Below the pieces are notes generated by a model. It ran no database searches. It had not been told where the DNA came from and saw only the letters and a list, made by a program, of their open reading frames with translations. The translations under genes were made by a program, and so were the position numbers. A stretch of DNA of 13,309 bases from an uncultured Collinsella sp. (GTDB taxonomy: Bacteria > Actinomycetota > Coriobacteriia > Coriobacteriales > Coriobacteriaceae), in contig CABSNL010000058.1 in NCBI GenBank assembly GCA_902479095.1, positions 1 through 13,309 of the forward strand, given 5' to 3'. Below, one piece after another: positions 6,531 through 13,245 of this stretch. Every line of letters begins with the position of its first letter. Positions within the stretch are counted from its first letter, which is position 1.

Positions 6531-7544
6531 CTAGGCTTCGAGAAGACCGAGCTGCGGAACGATTTCATCGCCAGCGGCAGTACGACCGAGTGAGCGCGGA
6601 GCCAGGTCGTCGAGGACCGCAGCGAGATCCCACGGCAACTCGTCGCGGCACTCAATGCGCTCCCCCGTCACGGGATGTTCGAACGCCACGCGCCAGGAAT
6701 GCAGAAACTGCCTGGTCAGGCCCTGATCGGCGCGCGCATCGCACTTACCGTAGAGCGGATCGCCCACGCAGGCGTGGTTGATGTGGCGCATATGCACGCG
6801 AATCTGATGCGTGCGGCCCGTAAACAGGTGGCACTCGACGAGCGTATAGCCGTCGTCAAAACGCATGGAATCGAAGCGCTCGAGGACCTTAAAGGTCGTA
6901 ATGGCCTGGCGCGCGAAAGGATCGTCAGAAACCGCCATCTTGACACGGTCACGCGTAGAACGGGCAATGCCAGTGTTAATGGTGCCCTCATCCATAGCGA
7001 TATGACCGTGAACGAGCGTAATGTAGCGGCGGTCGAGTGTGCGCGTACGGATAAGATTTTGGAGCGCGCGCTGGGTGTCGTCGTCCTTTGCCGCAAGCAT
7101 GAGACCCGAGGTATCGCGATCCAAACGATGCACGATACCGGGGCGATCCTCGCCCTGCACGGTGCCCAGATGGTCGATACCGCAGTGATAGACCAGAGCG
7201 TTCGCAAGGGTGCCGCTCTCGTGGCCATGCGCAGGATGGCACACCAGGCCACGCTGCTTGGAGAGCACAATGAGATAGTCGTCCTCATAGCGAATGTCGA
7301 GCGGGATGGCCTCGGGAATCACATCGGTGGGATCGTGCGGCTCGGGCAAATCGACCGAAATACGGTCGCCGGCTCGCACGGCGTACTTTTTAGACAGACA
7401 GGTCTCGCCATTGACACATACGGCACCGCCCTCAATCAGATGCGCGCAGGCAGAGCGCGTAGGGCAGCCGTCATTGGAGCCCAGATAGGCGTCAAGACGC
7501 TGACCAGCGGCATCGTCGGCAACAAGGATATGGAGGTCGGCCAT
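6531..7544 (-). CDS. RluA/RluD-family 23S rRNA-type pseudouridine synthase
   Basis: A 337-residue pseudouridine synthase, converting specific uridines in RNA (probably 23S rRNA) to pseudouridine. An S4-like RNA-binding domain occupies about residues 13-65 (QRLDAYLG, GGAVCVNG, AGDRISVDLP). The catalytic domain starts at the YEDDYLIVLSKQRGLVCHPAHG segment. Catalytic Asp is D142 in HRLDRDTSGLML, and the GRTHQIRVHMRHINHACVGDPLYG segment is the family C-terminal signature. Length and layout match RluD-type enzymes. The ATG overlaps the lspA stop as TAATG, so translation is coupled to lspA, an adjacency seen in many Gram-positive bacteria. An AAAGGA sequence lies about 10 nt upstream. The exact target uridines cannot be read from sequence, so I assign no symbol. 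The C-terminal 30 residues are a non-conserved extension. Confidence 0.93.
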   Translation of the reverse strand: MADLHILVADDAAGQRLDAYLGSNDGCPTRSACAHLIEGGAVCVNGETCLSKKYAVRAGDRISVDLPEPHDPTDVIPEAIPLDIRYEDDYLIVLSKQRGLVCHPAHGHESGTLANALVYHCGIDHLGTVQGEDRPGIVHRLDRDTSGLMLAAKDDDTQRALQNLIRTRTLDRRYITLVHGHIAMDEGTINTGIARSTRDRVKMAVSDDPFARQAITTFKVLERFDSMRFDDGYTLVECHLFTGRTHQIRVHMRHINHACVGDPLYGKCDARADQGLTRQFLHSWRVAFEHPVTGERIECRDELPWDLAAVLDDLAPRSLGRTAAGDEIVPQLGLLEA

Positions 7545-8125
7545 TAGCGCTCATTCCTTTCGCGAATCTTGCGGGCACGCTCCCCACGCTGCTGGGCCTT
7601 GCGCTTAGCGCGGGCCTCGTCACGGGCGTTAAGCTCGGCGGTCGCATCGACCTCACGGGCAGCGGGGCTCAAGAACATGTAACCGAAGAGGGCGAGAACG
7701 ACGCCCGCGGTAATGCCGATATCGGCCACATTAAAGACGGGGAAGTCGACGAAGGTGGTGGCAATAAAATCGGTCACGAAGCCAAAGGCCAAACGATCGA
7801 TAGCGTTGCCGATAGCACCGCCCGCAACCATCGCCATGCCCACAACCTCAAGATGGGCGAGCTGGGGTGCACGAACGAGGTACACGGCAATAGCGATAAT
7901 GACCGCCAACGCCAGCACGGCAAACGCGATGCCATGCCCCTCGCCCATACTAAAGGCAGCACCGATATTGCGGACAAACATAAAGTCGATGACACCGGGG
8001 ATAACAGTCACATGCAAAGCGTCGCCCACGGCACGAACCGCAAGCTTGGTCAGCTGGTCAACAAGCAGCACAACCAGCGCCACTCCACCAGCAACACCCA
8101 ACCGCCAACGCAAAGGCGGCGTCAT
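7544..8125 (-). CDS. lspA: Lipoprotein signal peptidase (signal peptidase II)
   Basis: A 193-residue inner-membrane aspartyl protease that removes signal peptides from diacylglyceryl-prolipoproteins. Four hydrophobic helices are evident (about 9-30, 65-84, 92-108, 131-152). Family motifs are VRNIGAAFSM (51-60), GNAIDR (106-111), and the catalytic pair D119 (VTDFI) and D135 (FNVADIGIT). The C-terminal tail from about residue 155 is longer and more charged than usual, ending in many Arg, Lys and Glu residues, presumably cytoplasmic. The start is ambiguous: the ATG at 8125 is chosen, but a TTG at 8143 with AGGGG upstream would add six residues. Neither has a strong Shine-Dalgarno sequence. It is separated from ileS upstream by a terminator, so it needs its own promoter. 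A TATAAG hexamer at 8196-8201 is a weak -10 candidate. Confidence 0.95.
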   Translation of the reverse strand: MTPPLRWRLGVAGGVALVVLLVDQLTKLAVRAVGDALHVTVIPGVIDFMFVRNIGAAFSMGEGHGIAFAVLALAVIIAIAVYLVRAPQLAHLEVVGMAMVAGGAIGNAIDRLAFGFVTDFIATTFVDFPVFNVADIGITAGVVLALFGYMFLSPAAREVDATAELNARDEARAKRKAQQRGERARKIRERNER

Positions 8126-8255
8126 ATCCCCAGCACGACCCAAATCAATCCCCTACCCTCAAGATCATCGAATTACGTTTAATGCAAAGAACTATCTTAT
8201 ATTGCCATACGCAGAACGCACGACATATCCACCAACGCAAGCGAAATAACCAGCG

Positions 8256-8294
8256 AAAAAGAAAAGCGGCATTCCGGAAAACAGAATGCCGCTT
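8256..8294 (-). terminator. Intrinsic terminator of ileS
   Basis: On the minus strand, arms AAGCGGCATTC and GAATGCCGCTT form a perfect 11-bp stem around a 9-nt loop. TTCTTTTT follows directly. It lies 68 nt after the ileS stop codon and beyond the palindromic repeat at 8309-8364, so it should end the ileS transcript before lspA. Confidence 0.9.
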
Positions 8295-8308
8295 GAATGT
8301 GACACAGG

Positions 8309-8364
8309 TAGTCAATGGGGACGTTCTTGTTTGACTAGTCATTTAAGAACGTCCCCAACGACTA
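8309..8364. repeat. Palindromic repeat (family B) overlapping the ileS stop codon
   Basis: Two 20-bp inverted arms (8309-8328 and 8345-8364) match at 18 positions. Each contains TGGGGACGTTCTT reading inward. The 16-nt spacer includes the perfect palindrome TGACTAGTCA (8332-8341), whose GACTA is repeated at the outer ends. The right arm includes the ileS TAG stop codon. No T-run follows the hairpin, so it does not look like a terminator itself; a proper one lies just beyond. The arrangement of two inverted GGGGAC-headed units resembles REP/BIME-type extragenic palindromes, but only one copy is in the window. Confidence 0.7.
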
Positions 8365-11166
8365 GTTCAGCGCCTCCGCGCAGCGCTTACAGATATGTGC
8401 GTGGCCGTTGTACTCGCCGACGGTGGTGCGGTAGTTCCAGCAACGGTCGCAGCACTCGCCCTCGGCGGCCTCGATGGCAACAGAAAGCTCCTCGCCCTGG
8501 GTCAGCTCAACATCGGAGACGATGTAGAACTCGGCCAGGTCGACGGCCTTATCACCGGTCAGCAGCGCGTACATCTCGGCGGGAACGACCGCCTTGACGC
8601 GGACCTGCTGGCTCTTGGTGAAGGTACCGGCAGAACGGGCATCCTCAAGGGCCTTGGTCACGGCGCTACGGAGCTCGAGCGAAGCCTCGAGCACGCCCTC
8701 AAACTCATTGGCCTCGTCGACCGTGATGGGCGACTTGTACCAATCGAGCAGCGCGGCGTACTTCTGGTGATCGACGCAGCCGGCGGGCGCATATGCCATG
8801 GCCTCGTCGACCGTATAGGACAGGATCGGCTGCAGGTCGCGCATGAGCATCGAGAAGAGCTCGGCCAGCACGGTCTGGGCGCTGCGACGCTCGAGCGAGC
8901 CGGGCTTGTCGCAGTACAGACGGTCCTTCAGAGCGTCGAGATACACGTTGGAAAGCTCGGTAACCACAAAGTCGTAGAGCGCACGGTAGGCGCGCGGGAA
9001 CTCATAGCTGGCGTAGGCGTCGTCGACCTCGGCCTGGACCTGGGTCAGGCGGGCAACCATGAGCTTGTCGAGCGGCAGCAGGTCAGCGAAGGCGACGCCG
9101 TCGGTCTCGGGCTCAAACTGACCCTCGAGCTCGGAGAGCAGGAAGCGCAGCGTGTTGCGGAAACGACGGTAGGCATCGGACGTACGAGCAAGGATCTCGT
9201 GGTCGATGGAAACATCGGAGCTGGTGTCGACGGAGGCAACCCACAGGCGGATGATGTCGGCGCCCATCTCGTCACAGACCTTATTGGGGTCGATGACATT
9301 ACCGAGCGACTTGGACATCTTGCGGCCCTGGCCGTCGAGCGTGAAGCCCTGCGAGACGACCGCCTTGTAGGGAGCGTGGCCGTTGGCACCCACCGAGGTG
9401 AGCAACGAGCTCTGGAACCAACCGCGGTGCTGGTCGGAGCCCTCGAGGTACACATCCGCCGGATACTCCAGCTCGGGACGGTACTCGCAGACGGCCTTCC
9501 AGGAGACGCCGGAATCCCACCACACGTCGAGGATGTCCTTATCGGCCTTGAGGTGATGACCGCCGCACTTGGGGCAGACGCAGGCCTCGCCCAGGTAGCT
9601 CTCGGGAGCGTTGGTGAACCAGGCGTCGGAGCCCTTCTCGTGGAAGAGCTTGATGACGGCGTCGAGCGTGGCGTCGTTCATGACCTTCTCGCCGCAGTCG
9701 GCGCAGGTGTAGCTGGGGATAGGCACGCCCCAGTTGCGCTGACGGCTGATGCACCAGTCGGGACGCTGCTCGACCATGGCGCCGATGCGGTTGGCGGCGT
9801 GAGCCGGATACCACTTGACGTTCTCGCGAACCTCCTTGCCAGCCTGCTCGCGCAAACCGGTCTTGTCCATCGAGACAAACCACTGGTCGGTAGCACGGAA
9901 GAGCACCGGGTGCTTGCAACGCCAGCAGTGCGGATAGCTGTGCGTGATCTTCTTCTCGAGGACCAGGGTGCCGCGCTCGCGCAGGAACTCGATGATGTGC
10001 GGGTTGGCCTCATCGGTGTCCATACCGCTGAAGGGGCCACCGGTACCAAATTCCTCGCCGGTGTAGAACTTACCGTCGTCATCGACCGGCATGCAAATGT
10101 CGGTGATGCCCTCCTTGAGGCAGGCAAAGTAGTCGTCGACGCCATGGCCGGGCGAGTTGTGGACGATACCGGTACCGTCGTCGACACCGACGTAATCGGC
10201 CAGCAGCGCCACGCCCTCGACACCGTCAAAAATCGGCTGCTTGTAGTGGATATGATGGAAGGTCTCGGCGGGTACCACGTAGGGCTTGCCGTCGACCATG
10301 ACCGGGGTGTACTCCCAGCCAAACTCCTCGCAGCACTTGGGAGCCAGGTCCTCGAGCATGACCTCGGCACGGCCGTCATGCTCAACGGCGACATAGGCGG
10401 CGCCGGGCTTGAGGGAAACTGCCTGGTCGGAAGGGATGGTCCACGGCGTGGTCGTCCAGATGATGAAGTCGACCGGGCCATCGAAGTTCTCGAGGCCGGC
10501 GGGCTTGGAGGTCATCTCGAAGCGCACGAAGATGGACGGACTCGTCTCGTCGGAGTACTCAATCTCAGCCTCGGCGAGTGCGGTGTGGCAGTGCTTGCAC
10601 CAATGAACCGGCTTATGGCCGCGATAGATCATGCCCTTGTCGAACATGGCCTTGAAAACCTCGATATCGGCGGCGTCATGCTGGTGATAGAGCGTCAGAT
10701 ACGGGTTGTCCCAGTCGCCGAGCACGCCTAGGCGACGGAAGCCGGCCTTCTGCAGCTCGATGTTCTCGACGGCGAACTTGTTGCACAGCTCGCGAATCTT
10801 AGCAGTGGAGGTCTGGTTGAACTTCTCGGTGCCGAGCTTCTCCTCGACCTTGTGCTCAATCGGCTGACCGTGGCAGTCCCAACCGGGGACATAGGGAACT
10901 TCGCAGCCCTGCATCATCCAGTAACGGTTGATCATGTCCTTGGAAATCTTGTTCATGGCGTGGCCGATGTGAATCGGGCCGTTGGCGTACGGAGGGCCGT
11001 CGTGCAGCACGAACTTCTTGTGACCCTCGTTCTTCTTTAGAACTTGCTCGTAGACCTTGTTGTCCTGCCAGTCCTTGAGTCGCTTGGGCTCGGACTTGGA
11101 AAGACCGGCACGCATGGGAAATCCGGTTTTGGGCAGATTCATCGTCTGCTTGTACTCGTTTGCCAC
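8362..11166 (-). CDS. ileS: Isoleucyl-tRNA synthetase
   Basis: A 934-residue class I aminoacyl-tRNA synthetase that charges tRNA-Ile. The N-terminal catalytic domain has HDGPPYANG and the HIGH motif (H66-I-G-H69). The large inserted editing domain contains WTTTPWTIPSDQA and the GTGIVHNSPGHGVDD segment. The KMSKS loop is intact at 616-620, followed by the tRNA-binding helical domain. The C-terminus ends in a zinc finger with C906/C909 and C926/C929, the layout of ordinary bacterial IleS. The start is GTG at 11166 with AAAGGGG 4 nt upstream; an upstream in-frame ATG would add 15 unlikely residues. Expression should respond to uncharged tRNA-Ile through the T-box leader immediately upstream. The gene is monocistronic, being followed by a palindromic repeat and then a strong terminator. 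Confidence 0.98.
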   Translation of the reverse strand: MANEYKQTMNLPKTGFPMRAGLSKSEPKRLKDWQDNKVYEQVLKKNEGHKKFVLHDGPPYANGPIHIGHAMNKISKDMINRYWMMQGCEVPYVPGWDCHGQPIEHKVEEKLGTEKFNQTSTAKIRELCNKFAVENIELQKAGFRRLGVLGDWDNPYLTLYHQHDAADIEVFKAMFDKGMIYRGHKPVHWCKHCHTALAEAEIEYSDETSPSIFVRFEMTSKPAGLENFDGPVDFIIWTTTPWTIPSDQAVSLKPGAAYVAVEHDGRAEVMLEDLAPKCCEEFGWEYTPVMVDGKPYVVPAETFHHIHYKQPIFDGVEGVALLADYVGVDDGTGIVHNSPGHGVDDYFACLKEGITDICMPVDDDGKFYTGEEFGTGGPFSGMDTDEANPHIIEFLRERGTLVLEKKITHSYPHCWRCKHPVLFRATDQWFVSMDKTGLREQAGKEVRENVKWYPAHAANRIGAMVEQRPDWCISRQRNWGVPIPSYTCADCGEKVMNDATLDAVIKLFHEKGSDAWFTNAPESYLGEACVCPKCGGHHLKADKDILDVWWDSGVSWKAVCEYRPELEYPADVYLEGSDQHRGWFQSSLLTSVGANGHAPYKAVVSQGFTLDGQGRKMSKSLGNVIDPNKVCDEMGADIIRLWVASVDTSSDVSIDHEILARTSDAYRRFRNTLRFLLSELEGQFEPETDGVAFADLLPLDKLMVARLTQVQAEVDDAYASYEFPRAYRALYDFVVTELSNVYLDALKDRLYCDKPGSLERRSAQTVLAELFSMLMRDLQPILSYTVDEAMAYAPAGCVDHQKYAALLDWYKSPITVDEANEFEGVLEASLELRSAVTKALEDARSAGTFTKSQQVRVKAVVPAEMYALLTGDKAVDLAEFYIVSDVELTQGEELSVAIEAAEGECCDRCWNYRTTVGEYNGHAHICKRCAEALN

Positions 11167-11209
11167 GGTACCCCTTTCATATCGTGGGCGCGCACGCCCT
11201 CTGGGCACC

Positions 11210-11247
11210 AAAAAAGCGCCCGTCCCTACAAGCTGGGACGAAGCGCC
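11210..11247 (-). terminator. T-box-controlled terminator in the ileS leader
   Basis: On the minus strand, CGTCCC (11240-11235) and GGGACG (11226-11221) form the core stem. It extends through two G-T wobbles and a few further pairs with one bulge. Six T residues (11215-11210) follow. Its 5' arm and loop are the same bases that form the 3' side of the antiterminator, so the two structures exclude each other. Confidence 0.85.
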
Positions 11248-11509
11248 ACAAAACGGGCAGACTGCCCGTAAAAGCTCTTCGCTTAACCACCCAGCTTAGA
11301 TGCCCTCGCCCGCGTATTCGCGCGCTCGCATCCGTTACTCGGCTGGCCTGTATCGACGGCCATCTCGGCGATGTCTACTAAGACGTGCCTGCGCGGCACG
11401 TCCGTTGGGACCGCAGCTCCGGGGTGATTTTCATCGGTCGCATGCACGGGTTCTCAGCGCTCCCCGCTCTCTGTGGCATGCGGATGGCCGACTACTCGTC
11501 CCCATCAAC
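11210..11509 (-). promoter_or_regulatory. tRNA-Ile T-box riboswitch (ileS leader)
   Basis: The leader transcript shows the T-box parts in order. Stem I base is GTTG...GGGAC (11509-11498) with GTCCCAAC (11411-11404). The GACGAGTAGT segment sits next to the base, and a CAGAGAG apical motif is at 11473-11467. A GAAAATCACC specifier region contains ATC, an Ile codon, at 11428-11426. A perfect 8-bp hairpin follows (11402-11382). The antiterminator pairs AAGCTGGG (11297-11290) with CCCAGCTT (11237-11230) and GCGAAG (11282-11277) with CTTCGT (11243-11238), leaving the 7-nt bulge TGGTTAA. The competing terminator uses CGTCCC/GGGACG and ends in six T residues. The bulge differs from the usual UGGNACC. 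The UGGU part can still pair with the ACCA end of tRNA-Ile. Confidence 0.88.
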
Positions 11510-11519
11510 GCTTATGCGG

Positions 11520-11548
11520 AGTATGCTAGCACGTTCCGCGCCGGCGAA
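11520..11548 (-). promoter_or_regulatory. Candidate ileS promoter
   Basis: Read on the minus strand, TTCGCC (11548-11543) and CATACT (11525-11520) are separated by 17 nt. The -10 matches the consensus at four of six positions and the -35 at three. Initiation about 7 nt downstream would start the transcript just before the base of T-box Stem I at 11509, which favours this call despite the weak -35. Confidence 0.45.
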
Positions 11549-11652
11549 AAACCCTCAACACTGGTTTTATACGTTCGAAATTTATTGTGGCCGTGGACCT
11601 TCTCTAGGAGCAAAATACCTGTAAGCACTTTATCGAGCGAAAGAAGGTTGCT

Positions 11653-12735
11653 ATGCGCACGATCGGAATGAGCGACTATACCGTCGGCGAGGATTGCTTT
11701 GACGAGCTGCCCGGCGCGCTGGCCGAGTACGGCGCGAAGAAGGTCGCGATCATCGGTGGCAAGCGGGCACTGGCCGCAGCACTTCCCGGTATCGAAGCTG
11801 CGCTGGCGGGTACCGACGTCGAAATTCTCGAGACGCGCGTCTACGGCACCAACAGTACGCGTGCCAATATCGCCAAGGTCGTGAATTCCCCTGCCTGCCA
11901 GGAAGCTGACGTGCTTATCGCATGCGGCGGCGGCAAGGCACTCGACACCGTGAAGACCGCAGCTATCGAGCTCAAGAAGATCGTCTTTACCGTGCCGACG
12001 ATCTGCTCCAACTGCTCGGCCGCGACAGCCATTGCCGTTGTCTACAACGACGATGGCTCGCTCGAAGGCTATTCGTACCCCAACCGCCCCGCGCACATCT
12101 TCATCAACCCCAAGATCATCGCCGAGGCACCGGCAGAGTACTTCTGGGCCGGCGTAGGCGATGCCCTGTCCAAGCAGCCCGAGGTCGAGTACGCCACGAG
12201 CGCCGGTAATTTGGAGCACACCGCCGGTCTTGGCCTGGCGCTTGCCCACACCTGCTCCGAGCCGCTGTTTACCTATGGCGTCCAGGGTCTTGAGGACGTG
12301 CGCCAGGACCTGTCGAGCGAGGCCGTCAAGCAAATCGCACTCGATATCGTGGTCAATACGGGCTATGTCTCGAACCTGACCAACCAGAACGATTACTACT
12401 ACAACTCGAGCGTGGCGCACGCGTTCTACAACGCCACCTGCAGCATACCGCGTGAGGGCACCTACCTGCACGGCGAGGTCGTGAGCCTGGGCGTGCTCGT
12501 GTTGTTCGCCTACACGGGCGACACCGAGAACCTTAAGCACTACGCTGCCTTTAACAAGCAGATGGGGCTGCCCGTGACGCTTGAGCAGGTCGGCCTTACC
12601 GAGGCCGACATCCCGGCCCTGTGCGAGTACGCGCACGCCACCAACGAGTGGAAGCAGGGAAACCCCGAGCCCTTCACGGACGAAAAATTCGCCGCCGCCA
12701 TCAAGGCCGCCAACGCCTACGGACACGCGCTCTAG
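11653..12735 (+). CDS. Iron-containing alcohol dehydrogenase, glycerol dehydrogenase type
   Basis: A 360-residue NAD(P)-dependent, metal-containing dehydrogenase of the group III (iron-containing) alcohol dehydrogenase superfamily, closest in layout to glycerol dehydrogenase GldA. The N-terminal nucleotide-binding domain includes KKVAIIGGKRAL (29-40), GGGKALDTVK (92-101) and TVPTICSNCSAAT (113-125). The metal ligands expected for GldA are all visible: D170 in GVGDALSK, H256 in SVAHAFYNA and H273 in YLHGEVVSLG. AGAAGG lies 5 nt before the ATG. It is transcribed divergently from ileS and followed 9 nt later by a terminator-like repeat, so it is probably a single-gene unit. GldA itself reads GDAL followed by a different helix, and the KQPEVEYA stretch here departs from it. 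Another polyol or hydroxy-acid substrate is therefore possible. No glycerol or dihydroxyacetone kinase gene is adjacent to strengthen the call. Confidence 0.85.
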   Translation: MRTIGMSDYTVGEDCFDELPGALAEYGAKKVAIIGGKRALAAALPGIEAALAGTDVEILETRVYGTNSTRANIAKVVNSPACQEADVLIACGGGKALDTVKTAAIELKKIVFTVPTICSNCSAATAIAVVYNDDGSLEGYSYPNRPAHIFINPKIIAEAPAEYFWAGVGDALSKQPEVEYATSAGNLEHTAGLGLALAHTCSEPLFTYGVQGLEDVRQDLSSEAVKQIALDIVVNTGYVSNLTNQNDYYYNSSVAHAFYNATCSIPREGTYLHGEVVSLGVLVLFAYTGDTENLKHYAAFNKQMGLPVTLEQVGLTEADIPALCEYAHATNEWKQGNPEPFTDEKFAAAIKAANAYGHAL

Positions 12736-12744
12736 CTCTAACCC

Positions 12745-12786
12745 AAAACCACCACAAAGGGGACAGGCACCTTTGTGGTGGTTTTT
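12745..12786 (+). repeat. Terminator-like palindromic repeat, family A copy 2
   Basis: Perfect 16-bp arms AAAACCACCACAAAGG (12745-12760) and CCTTTGTGGTGGTTTT (12770-12785) enclose the loop GGACAGGCA, ending in a five-T run. It begins 9 nt after the dehydrogenase stop codon and should act as its intrinsic terminator. It matches the minus strand of 5104-5144 at 40 of 41 positions. Confidence 0.9.
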
Positions 12787-12805
12787 ATTGCTCCACCATT
12801 CAGTT

Positions 12806-12853
12806 CGTACTCGAACCCGGTTCTTTACGAGAAAGGGTTCAGGTACGTTTTTT
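12806..12853 (+). terminator. Second terminator-like hairpin downstream of the dehydrogenase gene
   Basis: CGTACTCGAACCC (12806-12818) pairs with GGGTTCAGGTACG (12835-12847), leaving one mismatch and one G-T wobble. A small TTCT/AGAA stem can form inside the loop. TTTTTT follows at 12848-12853. It stands 20 nt beyond the family A repeat and would back up that terminator, or end a short transcript starting between them. Confidence 0.7.
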
Positions 12854-12900
12854 ATCGGAAATTCTTCAGAAGGACTACTCGGAACGGTAAACAGGAACGA

Positions 12901-12949
12901 ACAAAAGGCAGGGTATCACCATGGTGATGATACCCTGCCTTTTGTTTTA
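12901..12949. terminator. Long, probably bidirectional terminator hairpin
   Basis: ACAAAAGGCAGGGTATCA (12901-12918) pairs perfectly with TGATACCCTGCCTTTTGT (12928-12945) over 18 bp, followed by TTTA. The flanking AT-rich ends would give a T-rich tail on either strand. The top of the hairpin contains the 14-bp palindrome ATCACCATGGTGAT (12915-12928), so two stem registers compete. Confidence 0.7.
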
Positions 12950-13012
12950 CGGGATCAAGGTCGCTTTGTGCGAACTCGATCGCCACCTATATGGCGCATT
13001 GATGGCAATTGC

Positions 13013-13140
13013 TACGTACGTGCGTACCGGGAGCCTGTACACCTCTGGCAAGGCGTAACACACTAGACTTTGTTCCAAAGTCCGTGTGCTAAGGGGGCAG
13101 GCCCCTTAGAATTCTTGTGGAGTGTGTACGCACGTACGCA
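13013..13140. other. Structured intergenic block with inverted ends
   Basis: Outer arms TACGTACGTGCGTAC (13013-13027) and GTACGCACGTACGCA (13126-13140) are inverted repeats matching at 14 of 15 positions, 13 of them contiguous. Inside are two adjacent hairpins. The first has GACTTTG (13066-13072) pairing with CAAAGTC (13076-13082), extended by CACAC/GTGTG. The second is CTAAGGGG-GCAGG-CCCCTTAG (13089-13109), a perfect 8-bp stem. No T-run follows, so it is not a terminator. No coding frame covers it. It could be a structured RNA, a small non-autonomous mobile element, or paired protein-binding sites. I cannot choose between these. Confidence 0.6.
13089..13109 (+). repeat. Diverged core of the family A repeat
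   Basis: AAGGGGGCAGGCCCCTT (13091-13107) matches the family A core AAGGGGACAGGCACCTT at 15 of 17 positions. The outer arms of family A are absent and replaced by a shorter CTAAGGGG/CCCCTTAG stem. It may be a decayed or related copy; chance resemblance of a short G/C-rich hairpin is possible. Confidence 0.4.
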
Positions 13141-13245
13141 GGAAAACGGCAATATTTCACTATATCGGGGCGTTCTTTCATCGGAGCGTATGGTAAACAC
13201 GGCTTAGTTCAACAAATAAGAATTTATATATAAAGGAGAATACTG

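Noticed and set aside
8145..8342. 65-codon minus-strand frame between ileS and lspA
   Set aside because: It runs through the palindromic repeat and the ileS terminator, is composed of their translated sequence, and has no start signal.
8395..10731. Very long plus-strand open frame (778 codons) opposite ileS
   Set aside because: It is the antisense shadow of a highly conserved, motif-complete ileS; GC-biased codons leave few stops on the opposite strand. No ribosome binding site or recognisable domain.
11300..11671. Short plus-strand frames in the ileS leader region
   Set aside because: They lie opposite the T-box leader, whose RNA features explain the sequence; no start signals.
11512..12726. 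404-codon minus-strand open frame opposite the dehydrogenase gene
   Set aside because: The plus-strand frame carries all metal and nucleotide-binding motifs; the antisense frame has none and runs into the ileS promoter.
12807..12830. Possible tRNA remnant on the minus strand (GGTTCGA-like T-loop, followed by TGGTGGAGC)
   Set aside because: The flanking bases do not form the 5-bp T stem and no anticodon or acceptor arm can be found; the sequence is better explained as a terminator hairpin.
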